From positions 1-33,572 of the forward strand of contig JAISWZ010000065.1 of NCBI GenBank assembly GCA_031270945.1: DNA of 33,572 bases, written 5' to 3'. Positions within the stretch are counted from its first letter, which is position 1. Each line of letters begins with the position of its first letter. The stretch comes from Clostridiales bacterium (GTDB lineage: Bacteria; Bacillota; Clostridia; Lachnospirales; WQUN01). Below the pieces are notes generated by a model. It saw nothing but the letters and a program-made list of their open reading frames with translations. It searched no databases and had not been told where the DNA came from. This document shows positions 24,066 to 32,635 of this stretch, piece after piece. The translations under genes were made by a program, and so were the position numbers.

Positions 24066-25878
24066 AAACATATCCCGAGGCGCACCAAAAGCTGTCGCAA
24101 AGCTTGGAGCAAGGCTGGCGGGCTTTTACAATAACCTTCACTTTCGCGGGAAGATGATTATAAGCTTTGTCCTCTTCGGTTTCATACCCCTCCTGGGGGT
24201 TAGCCTGTACCAGCTCGTGGCGGTAGCGCATGTAATGCAGGAACAGGTGGAAGAACAGGCTGAATCAGCTCTTTTGGAGATGGTGGAGCGGGTTGACGAC
24301 AGGATGGATCTGTACAACCAGATAGCGAGCACCCTGGCCTATGATCACCAGCTTTCGGCTTACCTGTTTGAATCCTACGAAAACCTGGGAGAAGCCATAG
24401 ATTTTTACCATTACATCTGGGGGCTCTCCAACAACATCATCAAGAATAACCCGGACATCCGGTTTGTCACGGTATATACCCCGAACCCCGGACTTGTCAC
24501 ATCAGCCCCGTTTGTCATAAAGCTGGATAGCCTGAAGGAGCTCTCCGATTACGACCTCTTGAAGAACGCGCAGGTAAACCCTTATATGGGCGGATTGCGC
24601 AAAGTGGCCAAGCGGGGCAACTATTGGACAGGCCCTTTCGATTCAGGGAGCGAGTCGGTCTTTTCGATAAGCAGGGTCATGCTTCAGTTCAATCTTTTGT
24701 ACAGATCTAGCGGGATTGTCACTTTGACAACTCAGACTGACTCTCTGAGAGCCCTGATCGAAAGCCCGACAGGTGATTCTGTCAACTTTATCGTAGACGG
24801 CCAAGGGGTCGTAGTGGCGTCGAGTGACTCAAGCATGGACGGATCCGTCATAGACACCCTATTCGCCCCAGAGGCCTGGAACACCGCTTCAGCTGAGTCC
24901 AAGGAAGTCAATATCGGGGACATGTCAAGGCTAATGGCCAGAAGGCTCAAATGCGGCTGGACACTTGGCACATTGGTTTCAATGGCTGACGTCCTTGAGC
25001 CTACCCGCAAATTGATAGGTATGAGCGTCAGTATAGTGCTAATGGGCGCTGTTCTGTCGGTAGCCCTCTTTAGCTCCGCTAGCGTCCTTACCAGCCGCCG
25101 CTTCAACCTTCTGCTGGCGAAGATGAAGGCCTCAGGCGCACCCCAGCCTGGCGAGCCAATCTCAGGGAAAGACGAAATCGGGATGCTAGACCAGGGTTTC
25201 AGGGAGATGCTTGGAAACCTGAACCAAGCGGTAAAAGAGCTGTACCAAGCTGAATATGAGAAGAAGGCGGCAGAGCTCACCGCTCTCCAATCCAGGATTA
25301 ACCCGCACTTCTTGTATAATGCCCTCTCGTCTATCGGCTGGATGACCCAAACCCATACCCCAAAGCAAGTGCGGGAGATCATTGATACCCTGGCGGCATA
25401 CTATAGGTCAACCCTTTCTGGAGGCAAAGACGTCATCTCCTTGGGAGAGGAGCTGGAAGGGCTAGCATCTTACATCTACATACAGCAGCTTCGGGTAGGA
25501 GGCAGAATCCGCGCCGCGATCCAGGTAGACCGGTTTTTGGATGATGTAAAGCTCCCGAAGATGACTCTCCAGCCTATCGTAGAGAACAGCATAGAGCATG
25601 GGATATCGAATGAGCGCCCCACTGTCTCAATACTTGTCACCTCCCAGGTGGAGGATGACGCTGTTCTAATTCACGTCTCGGATGACGGAAGCGGGATAGA
25701 CGAGGCTACCCTGGCCAAGATCCGCGAGGGAAGCACCAGATCCTCAAGCGGCGGATACGGCATTTACAACGTCCAGATGCGGCTGAGGCTCCACTTTGGA
25801 GAGGGATATGGGCTGACAGTGGCAAACCAGCCGGAAGGCGGGGTTCGGGTTACGGTAAGGATACCGCTGGAAGAGTAG
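24055..25878 (+). CDS. YesM-type sensor histidine kinase
   Basis: 607 residues. A membrane segment near 30-55 (MIISFVLFGFIPLLGVSLYQL), a large extracytoplasmic sensor of about 240 residues, a second membrane segment near 325-345, a HAMP-like linker, then the His_kinase domain with His418 in NPHFLYNALSSIGWM and an ATPase domain (LQPIVENSIEHGI, DDGSGID, GGYGIYNV). It senses an extracellular carbohydrate signal, or a loaded binding protein, and phosphorylates the YesN-type partner. I chose the ATG at 24055, which overlaps the regulator gene by 11 bases; GTG codons at 24043 and 24046 are alternatives lying within the likely ribosome-site region. The typical location beside LipO/LplB/YtcP-type genes supports the role. 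Confidence 0.93.
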   Translation: MQSKNISRGAPKAVAKLGARLAGFYNNLHFRGKMIISFVLFGFIPLLGVSLYQLVAVAHVMQEQVEEQAESALLEMVERVDDRMDLYNQIASTLAYDHQLSAYLFESYENLGEAIDFYHYIWGLSNNIIKNNPDIRFVTVYTPNPGLVTSAPFVIKLDSLKELSDYDLLKNAQVNPYMGGLRKVAKRGNYWTGPFDSGSESVFSISRVMLQFNLLYRSSGIVTLTTQTDSLRALIESPTGDSVNFIVDGQGVVVASSDSSMDGSVIDTLFAPEAWNTASAESKEVNIGDMSRLMARRLKCGWTLGTLVSMADVLEPTRKLIGMSVSIVLMGAVLSVALFSSASVLTSRRFNLLLAKMKASGAPQPGEPISGKDEIGMLDQGFREMLGNLNQAVKELYQAEYEKKAAELTALQSRINPHFLYNALSSIGWMTQTHTPKQVREIIDTLAAYYRSTLSGGKDVISLGEELEGLASYIYIQQLRVGGRIRAAIQVDRFLDDVKLPKMTLQPIVENSIEHGISNERPTVSILVTSQVEDDAVLIHVSDDGSGIDEATLAKIREGSTRSSSGGYGIYNVQMRLRLHFGEGYGLTVANQPEGGVRVTVRIPLEE

Positions 25879-25885
25879 GTTTTGC

Positions 25886-25999
25886 TATACTGACGAACGG
25901 TATGATTTAGAATTTTCTTATCGTTAGCGGGAGCGGCCCGACTGGGTTCTGAGGCGGGCAACGATAAGAAAATTCCACATTTGAGCGTTTGTCAGTATA
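25886..25999. repeat. 114-bp two-arm inverted repeat between convergent genes
   Basis: Outer arms TATACTGACGAACG (25886-25899) and its complement with one mismatch (25986-25999); inner arms GAATTTTCTTATCGTT (25910-25925) and its exact complement (25960-25975). The arms are separated by 10 bases on each side, and the 34-base centre is GC-rich. It is unrelated in sequence to the GCATATCCC family. It begins eight bases past the YesM stop. Confidence 0.8.
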
Positions 26000-26010
26000 A
26001 AAATCAAGAC

Positions 26011-26042
26011 AAAAACGGCGGACAGAAAACTGTCCGCCGTTT
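26011..26042 (-). terminator. Terminator between YesM and the ADP-ribosylglycohydrolase gene
   Basis: A perfect 13-bp stem (AAACGGCGGACAG, 26013-26025, with its complement at 26030-26042) and an AAAA loop; on the minus strand it is followed by a T run. It sits three bases past the minus-strand stop and may also act for the plus strand. Confidence 0.85.
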
Positions 26043-26045
26043 GAT

Positions 26046-28178
26046 TCACGCAAAGGTCTTTATGACCCAGTCGCTGTACGAGGCGCTTGCGCCGTTGGCT
26101 AGGATTGCGCCTATGCAGCCGGTCAGGTATGGGTTGTCGGTGTCGTTAAAGCTAAGCAATTCCACCGAGTCTTCGCTATAGACCTTCATTTCGCTTCCCG
26201 CGCACTTCACTTGGATTCTTGCCGCCTGTCCGACGCTGTACTCAAAAGGCGCCTCTGCCAACACTTTCCAAACGCCATACTCATTCTTGAGAAGCTTCAG
26301 AAATCCGTCTTCAAGCCCGGCGCAGTAGCTTCGCATTGCGCCTTGGATGCGGAAGCCTATGCCAGCCCGGCTTTTCGCTTGCATGTAGCGTGGTATGATT
26401 GTAGCCGTGAAGTCGATGCCGCTCCATTCCACGTTGCCACTGTAGGCTTGCGCGAATGCGGGGCCTGAGCCGTTTAAGGTTTGGTTGTAAAGGGTCCAGA
26501 TGCCCCGAAGGACAGTGAACTGGCTAACGGAAAAGTGGTGATAGTGCCAGAAGTCGTAGCGCTCTTTGGAAAAGTCGATCTTATACGACGCATCGCCTGA
26601 AACAGCGAAGTCATCAACCAGAATCCCGTTTTCCGAAGAGTTATCGCCTATCTCGACCGGCCAGATCTTTACCCCGACTTCATCAATGCACCCACGGATC
26701 CCGGAGGGAAGGGCGAAGCTGAGATCTGTCCAGCTGTTGCCAACAAGGGTGTCAGGTCCGAAATATGTTTCGTTTTGGTTAAAGTCATAAGCGAAAAGAG
26801 CGGCCTTGTACTGCCCTGAAACAGCTTTCAGCTTGGCGCTGACAACCTGCCCAGGGTAGACAGTAGGCGAGAAGTCCGGATCGTACCGGCTGTCATCAAA
26901 GTCGTCAACTCGAAAATAGGTCTTGCGGGCTATTGCCAGGGGCCTTTGATCAGGAAAACCGGTGACCTTCAAAAAACCTTCTCCTGAAGCCGCGTCGCCG
27001 TAGGCTTGCTGAAGCTTGACTTCTCTCCCTTTTTGTTTTTTTGCAAAAAAACCGTGGGTTGAACCGGGAAGCTCGAAATGGCAATGCAGACCCTGGGGTT
27101 TTATAAACGGCGCCCATCTTTCCGGGATTTCCAAGCCAGCGATGCGGTACCCCAGTGTTGCGATGTATGACACGCACCAAGGAACGTCCAGCGAATTGCG
27201 GGATCCTATGACTGTTGACAGGACAAACGCGTCATTGACAGGCAACCTCCACTTTTCTTCTATTCCGTCAACCCCGACCAGAACGCCCATGATAGTTCCC
27301 ACGTTTCCTACGTTGCAGTCAGTATCCCATCCGCACATGTTGCAGATGCAGATGGTTTGAGAAAAATCTCCCTCTCCGTAGAGCATGCTCATGATCATCA
27401 CGGCAGCGTTGGGTATGATGTGGCATGCTCCAGGATACCTGTTGTAGCCCCAGTTGTCTTGGATGTGCTTGAAGGCTGTTTCCCAGTCATGGGCAGAGTC
27501 ATTGTCATAAAAGGAGATGATGTCTCTTGCCATGCGGACATATTCGCAATCAGAAGGAATGGTCTGGAGCGCTCGCTCTAGCACAGTTCTTATGTCTTTT
27601 TCTCCGAATGCCGCCGCTATCGCGGCGGCTACGAACATTCCGCCGTAAACGCCATTTCCGCCATGCGTGACGCTGGCGGCTTTAGCCGCGTACCGAGAAG
27701 CTTTGTCTGGATCGTTGGGGCAGATGAGGCCCCAGGGATCTATGAAGATTTGGCCCCCGATCTGCTCTGCCACTGCTTTGCCGTTATGCTCGACGCTTCC
27801 TGAAAATGGAGCGGGAATGCCTTCCAAAAGGTTGATGTAGGCGGTGTGCTCTGTAGAGACGCCATATCCGCCCCACCAGAAGAACCCATGCTCATATGGG
27901 GCCTGGTTTAGGAGAGTTCGGCCTATCTGCTCCGCCGTTATGTCCTCGGTATACGTATGATCATAGAGTGCGCTTAGCATGGCCAATGGAACGTTGGTGT
28001 CGTCGTCAGCCGCCATGAGCTTTTTGTGTTTCGCAACATAGTCGGTTAGAACGCCATAGGTCTTCCTGATTTTGTCAAATCTCCAGCCCTCAACTGGGGC
28101 GCCGAACCTGACCCCAATGATCTTGCCTAGCCAGCCGGAGTAAACGCGGTTTACATAGTCTTGCGGCAATGTTGGCAT
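26046..28178 (-). CDS. ADP-ribosylglycohydrolase-family protein with C-terminal beta-sandwich domains
   Basis: 710 residues. The N-terminal half (about 1-370) is an ADP-ribosylglycohydrolase (DraG-type) domain. Metal-binding motifs are present at both ends of the site: DDDT (residues 58-61) and GWDTDCNVGN (near 285), with GGNGVYGGMF between. The C-terminal half holds two predicted beta-sandwich regions: one of carbohydrate-binding type (about 435-560) and one resembling LamG/keto-disaccharide-hydrolase domains (GIGFRIQG onward). The ATG at 28178 has GGAGG six bases upstream; a longer frame to 28256 lacks this. No signal peptide is seen. Lying between a sugar-sensing pair and sugar-transport genes, it is more likely to act on a glycoside inside the cell than on ADP-ribosylated protein. 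This is inference. Confidence 0.82.
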   Translation of the reverse strand: MPTLPQDYVNRVYSGWLGKIIGVRFGAPVEGWRFDKIRKTYGVLTDYVAKHKKLMAADDDTNVPLAMLSALYDHTYTEDITAEQIGRTLLNQAPYEHGFFWWGGYGVSTEHTAYINLLEGIPAPFSGSVEHNGKAVAEQIGGQIFIDPWGLICPNDPDKASRYAAKAASVTHGGNGVYGGMFVAAAIAAAFGEKDIRTVLERALQTIPSDCEYVRMARDIISFYDNDSAHDWETAFKHIQDNWGYNRYPGACHIIPNAAVMIMSMLYGEGDFSQTICICNMCGWDTDCNVGNVGTIMGVLVGVDGIEEKWRLPVNDAFVLSTVIGSRNSLDVPWCVSYIATLGYRIAGLEIPERWAPFIKPQGLHCHFELPGSTHGFFAKKQKGREVKLQQAYGDAASGEGFLKVTGFPDQRPLAIARKTYFRVDDFDDSRYDPDFSPTVYPGQVVSAKLKAVSGQYKAALFAYDFNQNETYFGPDTLVGNSWTDLSFALPSGIRGCIDEVGVKIWPVEIGDNSSENGILVDDFAVSGDASYKIDFSKERYDFWHYHHFSVSQFTVLRGIWTLYNQTLNGSGPAFAQAYSGNVEWSGIDFTATIIPRYMQAKSRAGIGFRIQGAMRSYCAGLEDGFLKLLKNEYGVWKVLAEAPFEYSVGQAARIQVKCAGSEMKVYSEDSVELLSFNDTDNPYLTGCIGAILANGASASYSDWVIKTFA

Positions 28179-28197
28179 GTGATGCCTCCTCGCGATT

Positions 28198-28254
28198 GGC
28201 AAGCGAAGCGCTTGCCCTTGTAAGTTCGAGCGAAAAGCGCAGCTCTTTTCGCTC
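28198..28254. other. Two perfect hairpins in the leader of the ADP-ribosylglycohydrolase-family gene
   Basis: GGCAAGCG/CGCTTGCC (28198-28216, three-base loop) and GAGCGAAAAG/CTTTTCGCTC (28228-28254, seven-base loop). They lie just upstream of the ribosome site on the minus strand. No promoter was recognised in this divergent region for either gene. Confidence 0.55.
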
Positions 28255-28426
28255 ACAGCTTAAGCATAAATCAGGATCTTTTGAAACGCAAGAAAAAAAC
28301 CAAGCATTTGACCCAAGCATGCGATCATAATTTACGTTTCACAATGCGCGTATTCCTAACTTTTTTGCGCGTCCAGAGCAATGACAAAGAGGGGCGCTTC
28401 CTGTATCGTAAAGACAGAATTATCAA

Positions 28427-28455
28427 GGCGTATCCAAAAATCTTTGGGATATGCC
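28427..28455. repeat. Short GGATATGCC hairpin just before a ribosome site
   Basis: GGCGTATCC (28427-28435) pairs with GGATATGCC (28447-28455) with one G-T pair. The loop region AAAAATCTTTG matches the interior of the dispersed family ends. It ends two bases before AAGGAGG, the ribosome site of the binding-protein gene. Confidence 0.65.
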
Positions 28456-28471
28456 CCAAGGAGGCAAATAA

Positions 28472-30220
28472 ATGAAGCGCTTGATCGCACTGTTTCTTTG
28501 CGTAAGCATGATCCTTGCCGCTTGCGGCAAGGCCGGCGAGCCGGCCGCGAATGGCGGGCAGACCCCGGCTCCAGCCCAGGGCGAAAGTCCTGACGCGGCG
28601 CTTGCGCCTATCCGGTTTTCAGTATTCGCTCCGGACAGTACACGAAAGATTCCGCCTGACGACGCTCCCATAGTAAACCAGGTGTTTGAGAAGACTGGAG
28701 TCCTGCTAGACTGGATCGTTCCGCCAGCGGAGCCGCAGGAGCGGCTGAACATTATGCTTGCGACAGACGATCTGCCAGATCTGATACTGTTCTGGGACGC
28801 AACTATCATGAAGCAGTTTATTGAAGCTGGAAAGCTCTTGGATCTGGAAGACTTGATGAAGGAAAACGCGCCCCAGGCGTATGAGCTCAACTACGTCGGA
28901 TTCCGGGACAGGATCAGGCACGATGACGGAAAGATGTACTTCCTTCCGGGATACTACAGCTTTGGGGATGCGGCGGACAGCTTGTTCTATCCTGAAACGT
29001 CCACGACGTTTACTGCAAGGACTGGGCTTTTGGAAGAGCTAGGATGGTATGATCCGAAAGACTTTGACGCGATCTTTGAGCTCCTCAAAATTTCCAAGGA
29101 GAGATATCCCGAGATGTCTCCCATGGCGCTGGCTCTTGGCCCTCAGGGGCATCTGGAGTTGATGAATGGGATAGGCGCGGGAGCTTATGGCTTGGCGTAC
29201 GAAGACTCGAACATTCTGCTGTACGATGGTGAGATCAAATATTTCACCGATGTGCCGGAGATGAAGGAATGGTACGCCTACTTGAACAAAATTCATAGGG
29301 CGGGATTGCTTGATGTGGAGTCGCCGGTCATGTCCCTGGAAATGCTGAAGGAAAAGCTGGTTTCAGGCAAAATCTTCAGCTTCTTTGGGTCGGGCTGGGA
29401 GCCGGGAAGCGAATTCATAGCCTACATGGAATCAATAGGTTCGGACGAGCAGTGCATGTGGTATTTTTTTCCTAAGGCAAACGACAGCGTGGAGAAGACG
29501 ACCTATGCCAGATACACCGAAGACCTGCATACCTCGGGATTGACGCTTACAAAGAATAACAAGGATCCGGCACGGTTCTTCAAGTTTTATGAGTACTTGA
29601 ACACAGAGGATGGCTGGCTGAGCAGCCACGGAATCGTTAACTATGACTTCTCTGGAGAAAACACTGTAGAAAACACCCAAGGCTATGACTTTGTTGTCCT
29701 GAACGACAGGGCACCTATCAGGGAAGGCATGAAGCTGGTGTTGGCATCCGAATGGATGGGACATAACTGGAACGACGACGAAAACTGGTGGTGGAGCCGA
29801 GGGCTTGAGAACTTCGGCGCATTCAAGTATTCCGAAGGAAACCATCCGCTAGGCCTCTATGACTACGTTGGAGACCGCGACGTGGGAATGTGGTGGGACG
29901 ACAACACAAAGAGAATCTACGGAGAATATGGCATCACTGGCCTGAACTACTGGGAGATCATGACCGAAACGGGAAGTGACGTTACTCTGATATCAGGCTT
30001 GGTCCTGGAACCCGGAACCCCTGAAGCCATAGCTCAAGTGACAATGGGCGAGTACATAAAGACCCAGCTGCCGCGAGTCATCGTTGCCGACACGGAAGCG
30101 GATTTTGAGGCTCGCTGGAACGAGATGGACAAGAAGCTGACTGCGGACGGAAAAGATGTCTTTGTGGCAAAGAAGAGCGAGCTGTACAAAGAAAGGCTGG
30201 CAGATTGGGGGATTAAGTAG
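28472..30220 (+). CDS. Extracellular solute-binding lipoprotein (LipO-type) of a sugar ABC transporter
   Basis: 582 residues. The N-terminal lipoprotein signal is MKRLIALFLCVSMILAACG with cleavage before Cys, then an Ala/Pro/Gly linker. The length and features such as TDDLPDLILFWD and DDGKMYFLPGYYS place it with the large family-1 binding proteins paired with LplB and YtcP permeases. It captures an oligosaccharide or modified sugar outside the cell. AAGGAGG lies seven bases before the ATG. The permease genes follow, though after a 187-base low-complexity spacer. No ATP-binding subunit is encoded here; such systems often share an ATPase encoded elsewhere. Confidence 0.92.
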   Translation: MKRLIALFLCVSMILAACGKAGEPAANGGQTPAPAQGESPDAALAPIRFSVFAPDSTRKIPPDDAPIVNQVFEKTGVLLDWIVPPAEPQERLNIMLATDDLPDLILFWDATIMKQFIEAGKLLDLEDLMKENAPQAYELNYVGFRDRIRHDDGKMYFLPGYYSFGDAADSLFYPETSTTFTARTGLLEELGWYDPKDFDAIFELLKISKERYPEMSPMALALGPQGHLELMNGIGAGAYGLAYEDSNILLYDGEIKYFTDVPEMKEWYAYLNKIHRAGLLDVESPVMSLEMLKEKLVSGKIFSFFGSGWEPGSEFIAYMESIGSDEQCMWYFFPKANDSVEKTTYARYTEDLHTSGLTLTKNNKDPARFFKFYEYLNTEDGWLSSHGIVNYDFSGENTVENTQGYDFVVLNDRAPIREGMKLVLASEWMGHNWNDDENWWWSRGLENFGAFKYSEGNHPLGLYDYVGDRDVGMWWDDNTKRIYGEYGITGLNYWEIMTETGSDVTLISGLVLEPGTPEAIAQVTMGEYIKTQLPRVIVADTEADFEARWNEMDKKLTADGKDVFVAKKSELYKERLADWGIK

Positions 30221-30235
30221 GAAGACAATATTGCC

Positions 30236-30391
30236 AGTGAAAAAATAAAAAGAAAAAAAGAAAAATAAAGAAGAAAAACCCAAAAACCCAAAAACCCAAA
30301 AACCCAAAATACCAAAAAACCAAAAACCAAAAACCAAAAACCCAAAAACCCAAAAAACCAAAAAACCAAAAAAAAACAAACCAAAAACAAA
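30236..30391 (+). repeat. A/C low-complexity spacer with CCCAAAAA repeats
   Basis: About 155 bases of nearly pure A, then repeats of CC or CCC with four to six A (from about 30275). G and T are almost absent. It fills the space between the binding-protein stop and the ribosome site of the first permease, so it is probably transcribed as an unstructured linker. Confidence 0.9.
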
Positions 30392-30407
30392 TCGGGAAGG
30401 TGGTTAA

Positions 30408-31328
30408 ATGCCTGTAAAAGCTTCCCTTCGGAGCAAAGTGTCCAGGCAACGGTACCTGTTGATGATGGTCGCGCCTTCCCTGATATTTGTGGCGGTGTTC
30501 TCCTACCTGCCTATCTGGGGAATGCTGATAGCGTTCTTTGACTATAACCCGGGGCTTGGCTTTGCTGGAAGCAAATTTGTGGGGCTGAGATACTTCAAGG
30601 AGTTTCTTGGAACCTCGGACTTTTTGCTGTTGATGCGAAATACGGTGGCGATAAGCTCTTTGAATATCGCATGCGGGACAGTCTTTCCTGTAGCATTCGC
30701 CATTCTTATAAACGAGCTTTTTGTTCCCAGGATGCGGAAGCTGACTCAGACCATCTCCTACCTGCCGCACTTCATCAGCTATGTGGTGGTTGCCAATATT
30801 GCAACCACCATGCTTTCTCCTGACGGAGGAGCGATAAACAGGCTGCTTCTGGGGCTTGGGGTTATACAAAAGCCTATCTTCTTTCTTGCGATCCCGCAGG
30901 GCTTCTGGTTTTTGATCTCCGCCATAAACGTCTGGAAAGAGACTGGCTGGGCCGCGATCATATACATCGCGTCCATCGCAAACATAGACCCCCAGCTCTA
31001 CGAGGCGGCAACAGTGGATGGAGCGGGGCGGATGCGCCGGATCTGGCACATAACATTGCCGGGGATACTTCCAACAATCATTGTGCTTACGATCATGGCT
31101 CTGCCAGATCTGCTGAACGCCGGGTTTGATCCTTCGTACTTGCTTGGAAATCCCATAGTCTCGGACTTCAGCCGAGTTCTGGACACTCACATCTACGCCG
31201 TGGGCATACAGCAAGGAAGGTATCCCTTGGCTACAGCGGTAGGCCTAATGAGGATGGGGGTAAGCCTTGTGCTGATACTTTCGGCCAACTCGTGGGCCAG
31301 AAGGGTCAGCGAGTATAGCTTGTTTTAG
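30408..31328 (+). CDS. Sugar ABC transporter permease (LplB-type)
   Basis: 306 residues and about six membrane segments. The binding-protein-dependent permease loop that contacts the ATPase is EAATVDGAGRMRRIWHITLPGI. The YLPIWGMLIAFFDYNPGLG start and the LSPDGGAINRLLLGLG periplasmic loop are typical of LplB. AAGGTGG lies five bases before the ATG. It pairs with the YtcP-type permease encoded next to form the channel for the sugar delivered by the lipoprotein. Confidence 0.94.
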   Translation: MPVKASLRSKVSRQRYLLMMVAPSLIFVAVFSYLPIWGMLIAFFDYNPGLGFAGSKFVGLRYFKEFLGTSDFLLLMRNTVAISSLNIACGTVFPVAFAILINELFVPRMRKLTQTISYLPHFISYVVVANIATTMLSPDGGAINRLLLGLGVIQKPIFFLAIPQGFWFLISAINVWKETGWAAIIYIASIANIDPQLYEAATVDGAGRMRRIWHITLPGILPTIIVLTIMALPDLLNAGFDPSYLLGNPIVSDFSRVLDTHIYAVGIQQGRYPLATAVGLMRMGVSLVLILSANSWARRVSEYSLF

Positions 31329-31379
31329 AATAAATAAAAAAATAAAATAAAAAATAATAAAATAAATAAAATAAAAAAA
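31329..31379 (+). repeat. A/T-only spacer between the two permease genes
   Basis: About 50 bases made only of A and T apart from one G, in AATAAA/AAATA units, ending just before CGGGAGG. It is unlike the A/C spacer upstream but equally free of structure. Confidence 0.8.
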
Positions 31380-31392
31380 CGGGAGGCGGGAC

Positions 31393-32289
31393 ATGTCAAA
31401 GATTCGAAAAAGGCCGGCTGAATGGGCGTTTGACATAGCCAACCTTCTGCTGATGACTCTTGTCATTGTGGCCACGCTCTTCCCGTTCCTGCACATAGCC
31501 GCTGTCTCATTGAATGAGGCAAGGGACGCGGCGGCAGGAGGCATTGGCATCTTCCCCAGGGTTTGGAGCTTTGACAGCTACATCACTGTGTTCAAGTACA
31601 ATGACATCTTTGACGCCTTTCTGGTAAGCGCGGCCCGCACTGTGGCTGGCACAGCGCTTTCGCTGTTTTTTACCTCCATGGTCGCGTACTCAATGACCAA
31701 GAAGGAGCTGATAGGCTACAAGCACATATACAGGTTTTACGTAATCTCCATGTTCATAGCCGGAGGCACCATTCCGACCTTCTTCATATACCAATGGCTG
31801 CACATCTACAACACCTTCTGGGTTTACGTATTGCCTGGGATGTTTAGCGTCTACAACATGATCCTGATGAGAACCTTCATACTCCAGTTGCCAAAAGAGC
31901 TGGAAGAGTCGGCGCTCCTGGACGGGGCGAACGAGATCAGGATCTTTTTGCGGCTGATCCTGCCTCTATCGAAGCCTATCCTTGCCACCATCGGCCTATT
32001 TGTGGCGGTTTCCCAGTGGAACAGCTGGCAGGACACCTTGTTTTTCACCAACAACCCGGATCTGGAGACCCTGCAGTATGTGCTGATGAAAGTCATGAGG
32101 CAGACGGAAGCCACAGCCATGACCAAGCGGGCCAGGATGTCCATGTCCCAGATGCGGACGATCTCGATCACCCCAGAGTCGGTTAAGATGGCGATTACCA
32201 TTGTTTCGACAGTCCCGATTCTTTGCGTCTACCCGTTTGTCCAGCGGTACTTTGTCAAAGGGATGATGATTGGGGCGGTCAAGGGGTAG
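31393..32289 (+). CDS. Sugar ABC transporter permease (YtcP/AraQ-type)
   Basis: 298 residues and six membrane segments. The ATPase-contact loop is EESALLDGANEIRIFLRLILPLSKP. The family-typical features include SLNEARDAAAGGIGIFPRVWSFDSY near the N-terminus and the C-terminal YPFVQRYFVKGMMIGAVKG. GGGAGG lies a few bases before the ATG. Second half of the heterodimeric channel with the LplB-type protein. Confidence 0.95.
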   Translation: MSKIRKRPAEWAFDIANLLLMTLVIVATLFPFLHIAAVSLNEARDAAAGGIGIFPRVWSFDSYITVFKYNDIFDAFLVSAARTVAGTALSLFFTSMVAYSMTKKELIGYKHIYRFYVISMFIAGGTIPTFFIYQWLHIYNTFWVYVLPGMFSVYNMILMRTFILQLPKELEESALLDGANEIRIFLRLILPLSKPILATIGLFVAVSQWNSWQDTLFFTNNPDLETLQYVLMKVMRQTEATAMTKRARMSMSQMRTISITPESVKMAITIVSTVPILCVYPFVQRYFVKGMMIGAVKG

Positions 32290-32350
32290 AATTAAAAACA
32301 AAACAAAAACAAAAACCAAAAACGCGCGTCTTTTATTACAGGCAAACATT

Positions 32351-32385
32351 GGGAGTGGTCCGATCTGGGCTACTCCCTGTTCTTT
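32351..32385 (+). terminator. Weak candidate terminator after the permease genes
   Basis: GGGAGT/ACTCCC with a 15-base loop, followed by TGTTCTTTT. The stem is short. An A-rich stretch resembling the other spacers lies just upstream (32291-32320). Confidence 0.35.
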
Positions 32386-32415
32386 TGATCCAATAGGCTG
32401 GCGAATGTTCACACA

Positions 32416-32444
32416 TGGACAGCCGCTTTGCGCTTTGCTATAAT
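32416..32444 (+). promoter_or_regulatory. Sigma-A promoter for the GH32 gene
   Basis: TGGACA (32416-32421), a 17-base spacer and TATAAT (32439-32444). It would give a leader of about 240 bases containing T-rich DNA and the palindrome AAGCGCTT near 32582, a possible LacI-family site. Confidence 0.65.
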
Positions 32445-32635
32445 GCAGTTGCGACTTTTGAGAGGCTGAAATGGGTATAGCGCCCAGAACGGCCTATGCT
32501 AATTTAATTTTTTGGCTTTTTTATCTTTTGATTTTTATATCTTTTTGTTTTATCAAGTCGGAAGCGGCGCTTGAATCATTGAAGCGCTTATGTCGCTTTG
32601 CTCTACTTGCCTTAAAAGGCAACACGCCCCTGCCG

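Noticed and set aside
29993..31214. Minus-strand frames encoding long runs of Phe, Gly, Leu, Val and Trp
   Set aside because: They are the reverse complement of the CCCAAAAA tract and of the permease gene. Composition is purely repeat-driven and no ribosome site or family resemblance exists.
32579..32592. Catabolite-control (cre) site around AAGCGCTT
   Set aside because: The palindrome is present, but the flanks do not fit the cre consensus, and the same octamer occurs at 28206 and 28474 without clear regulatory placement.
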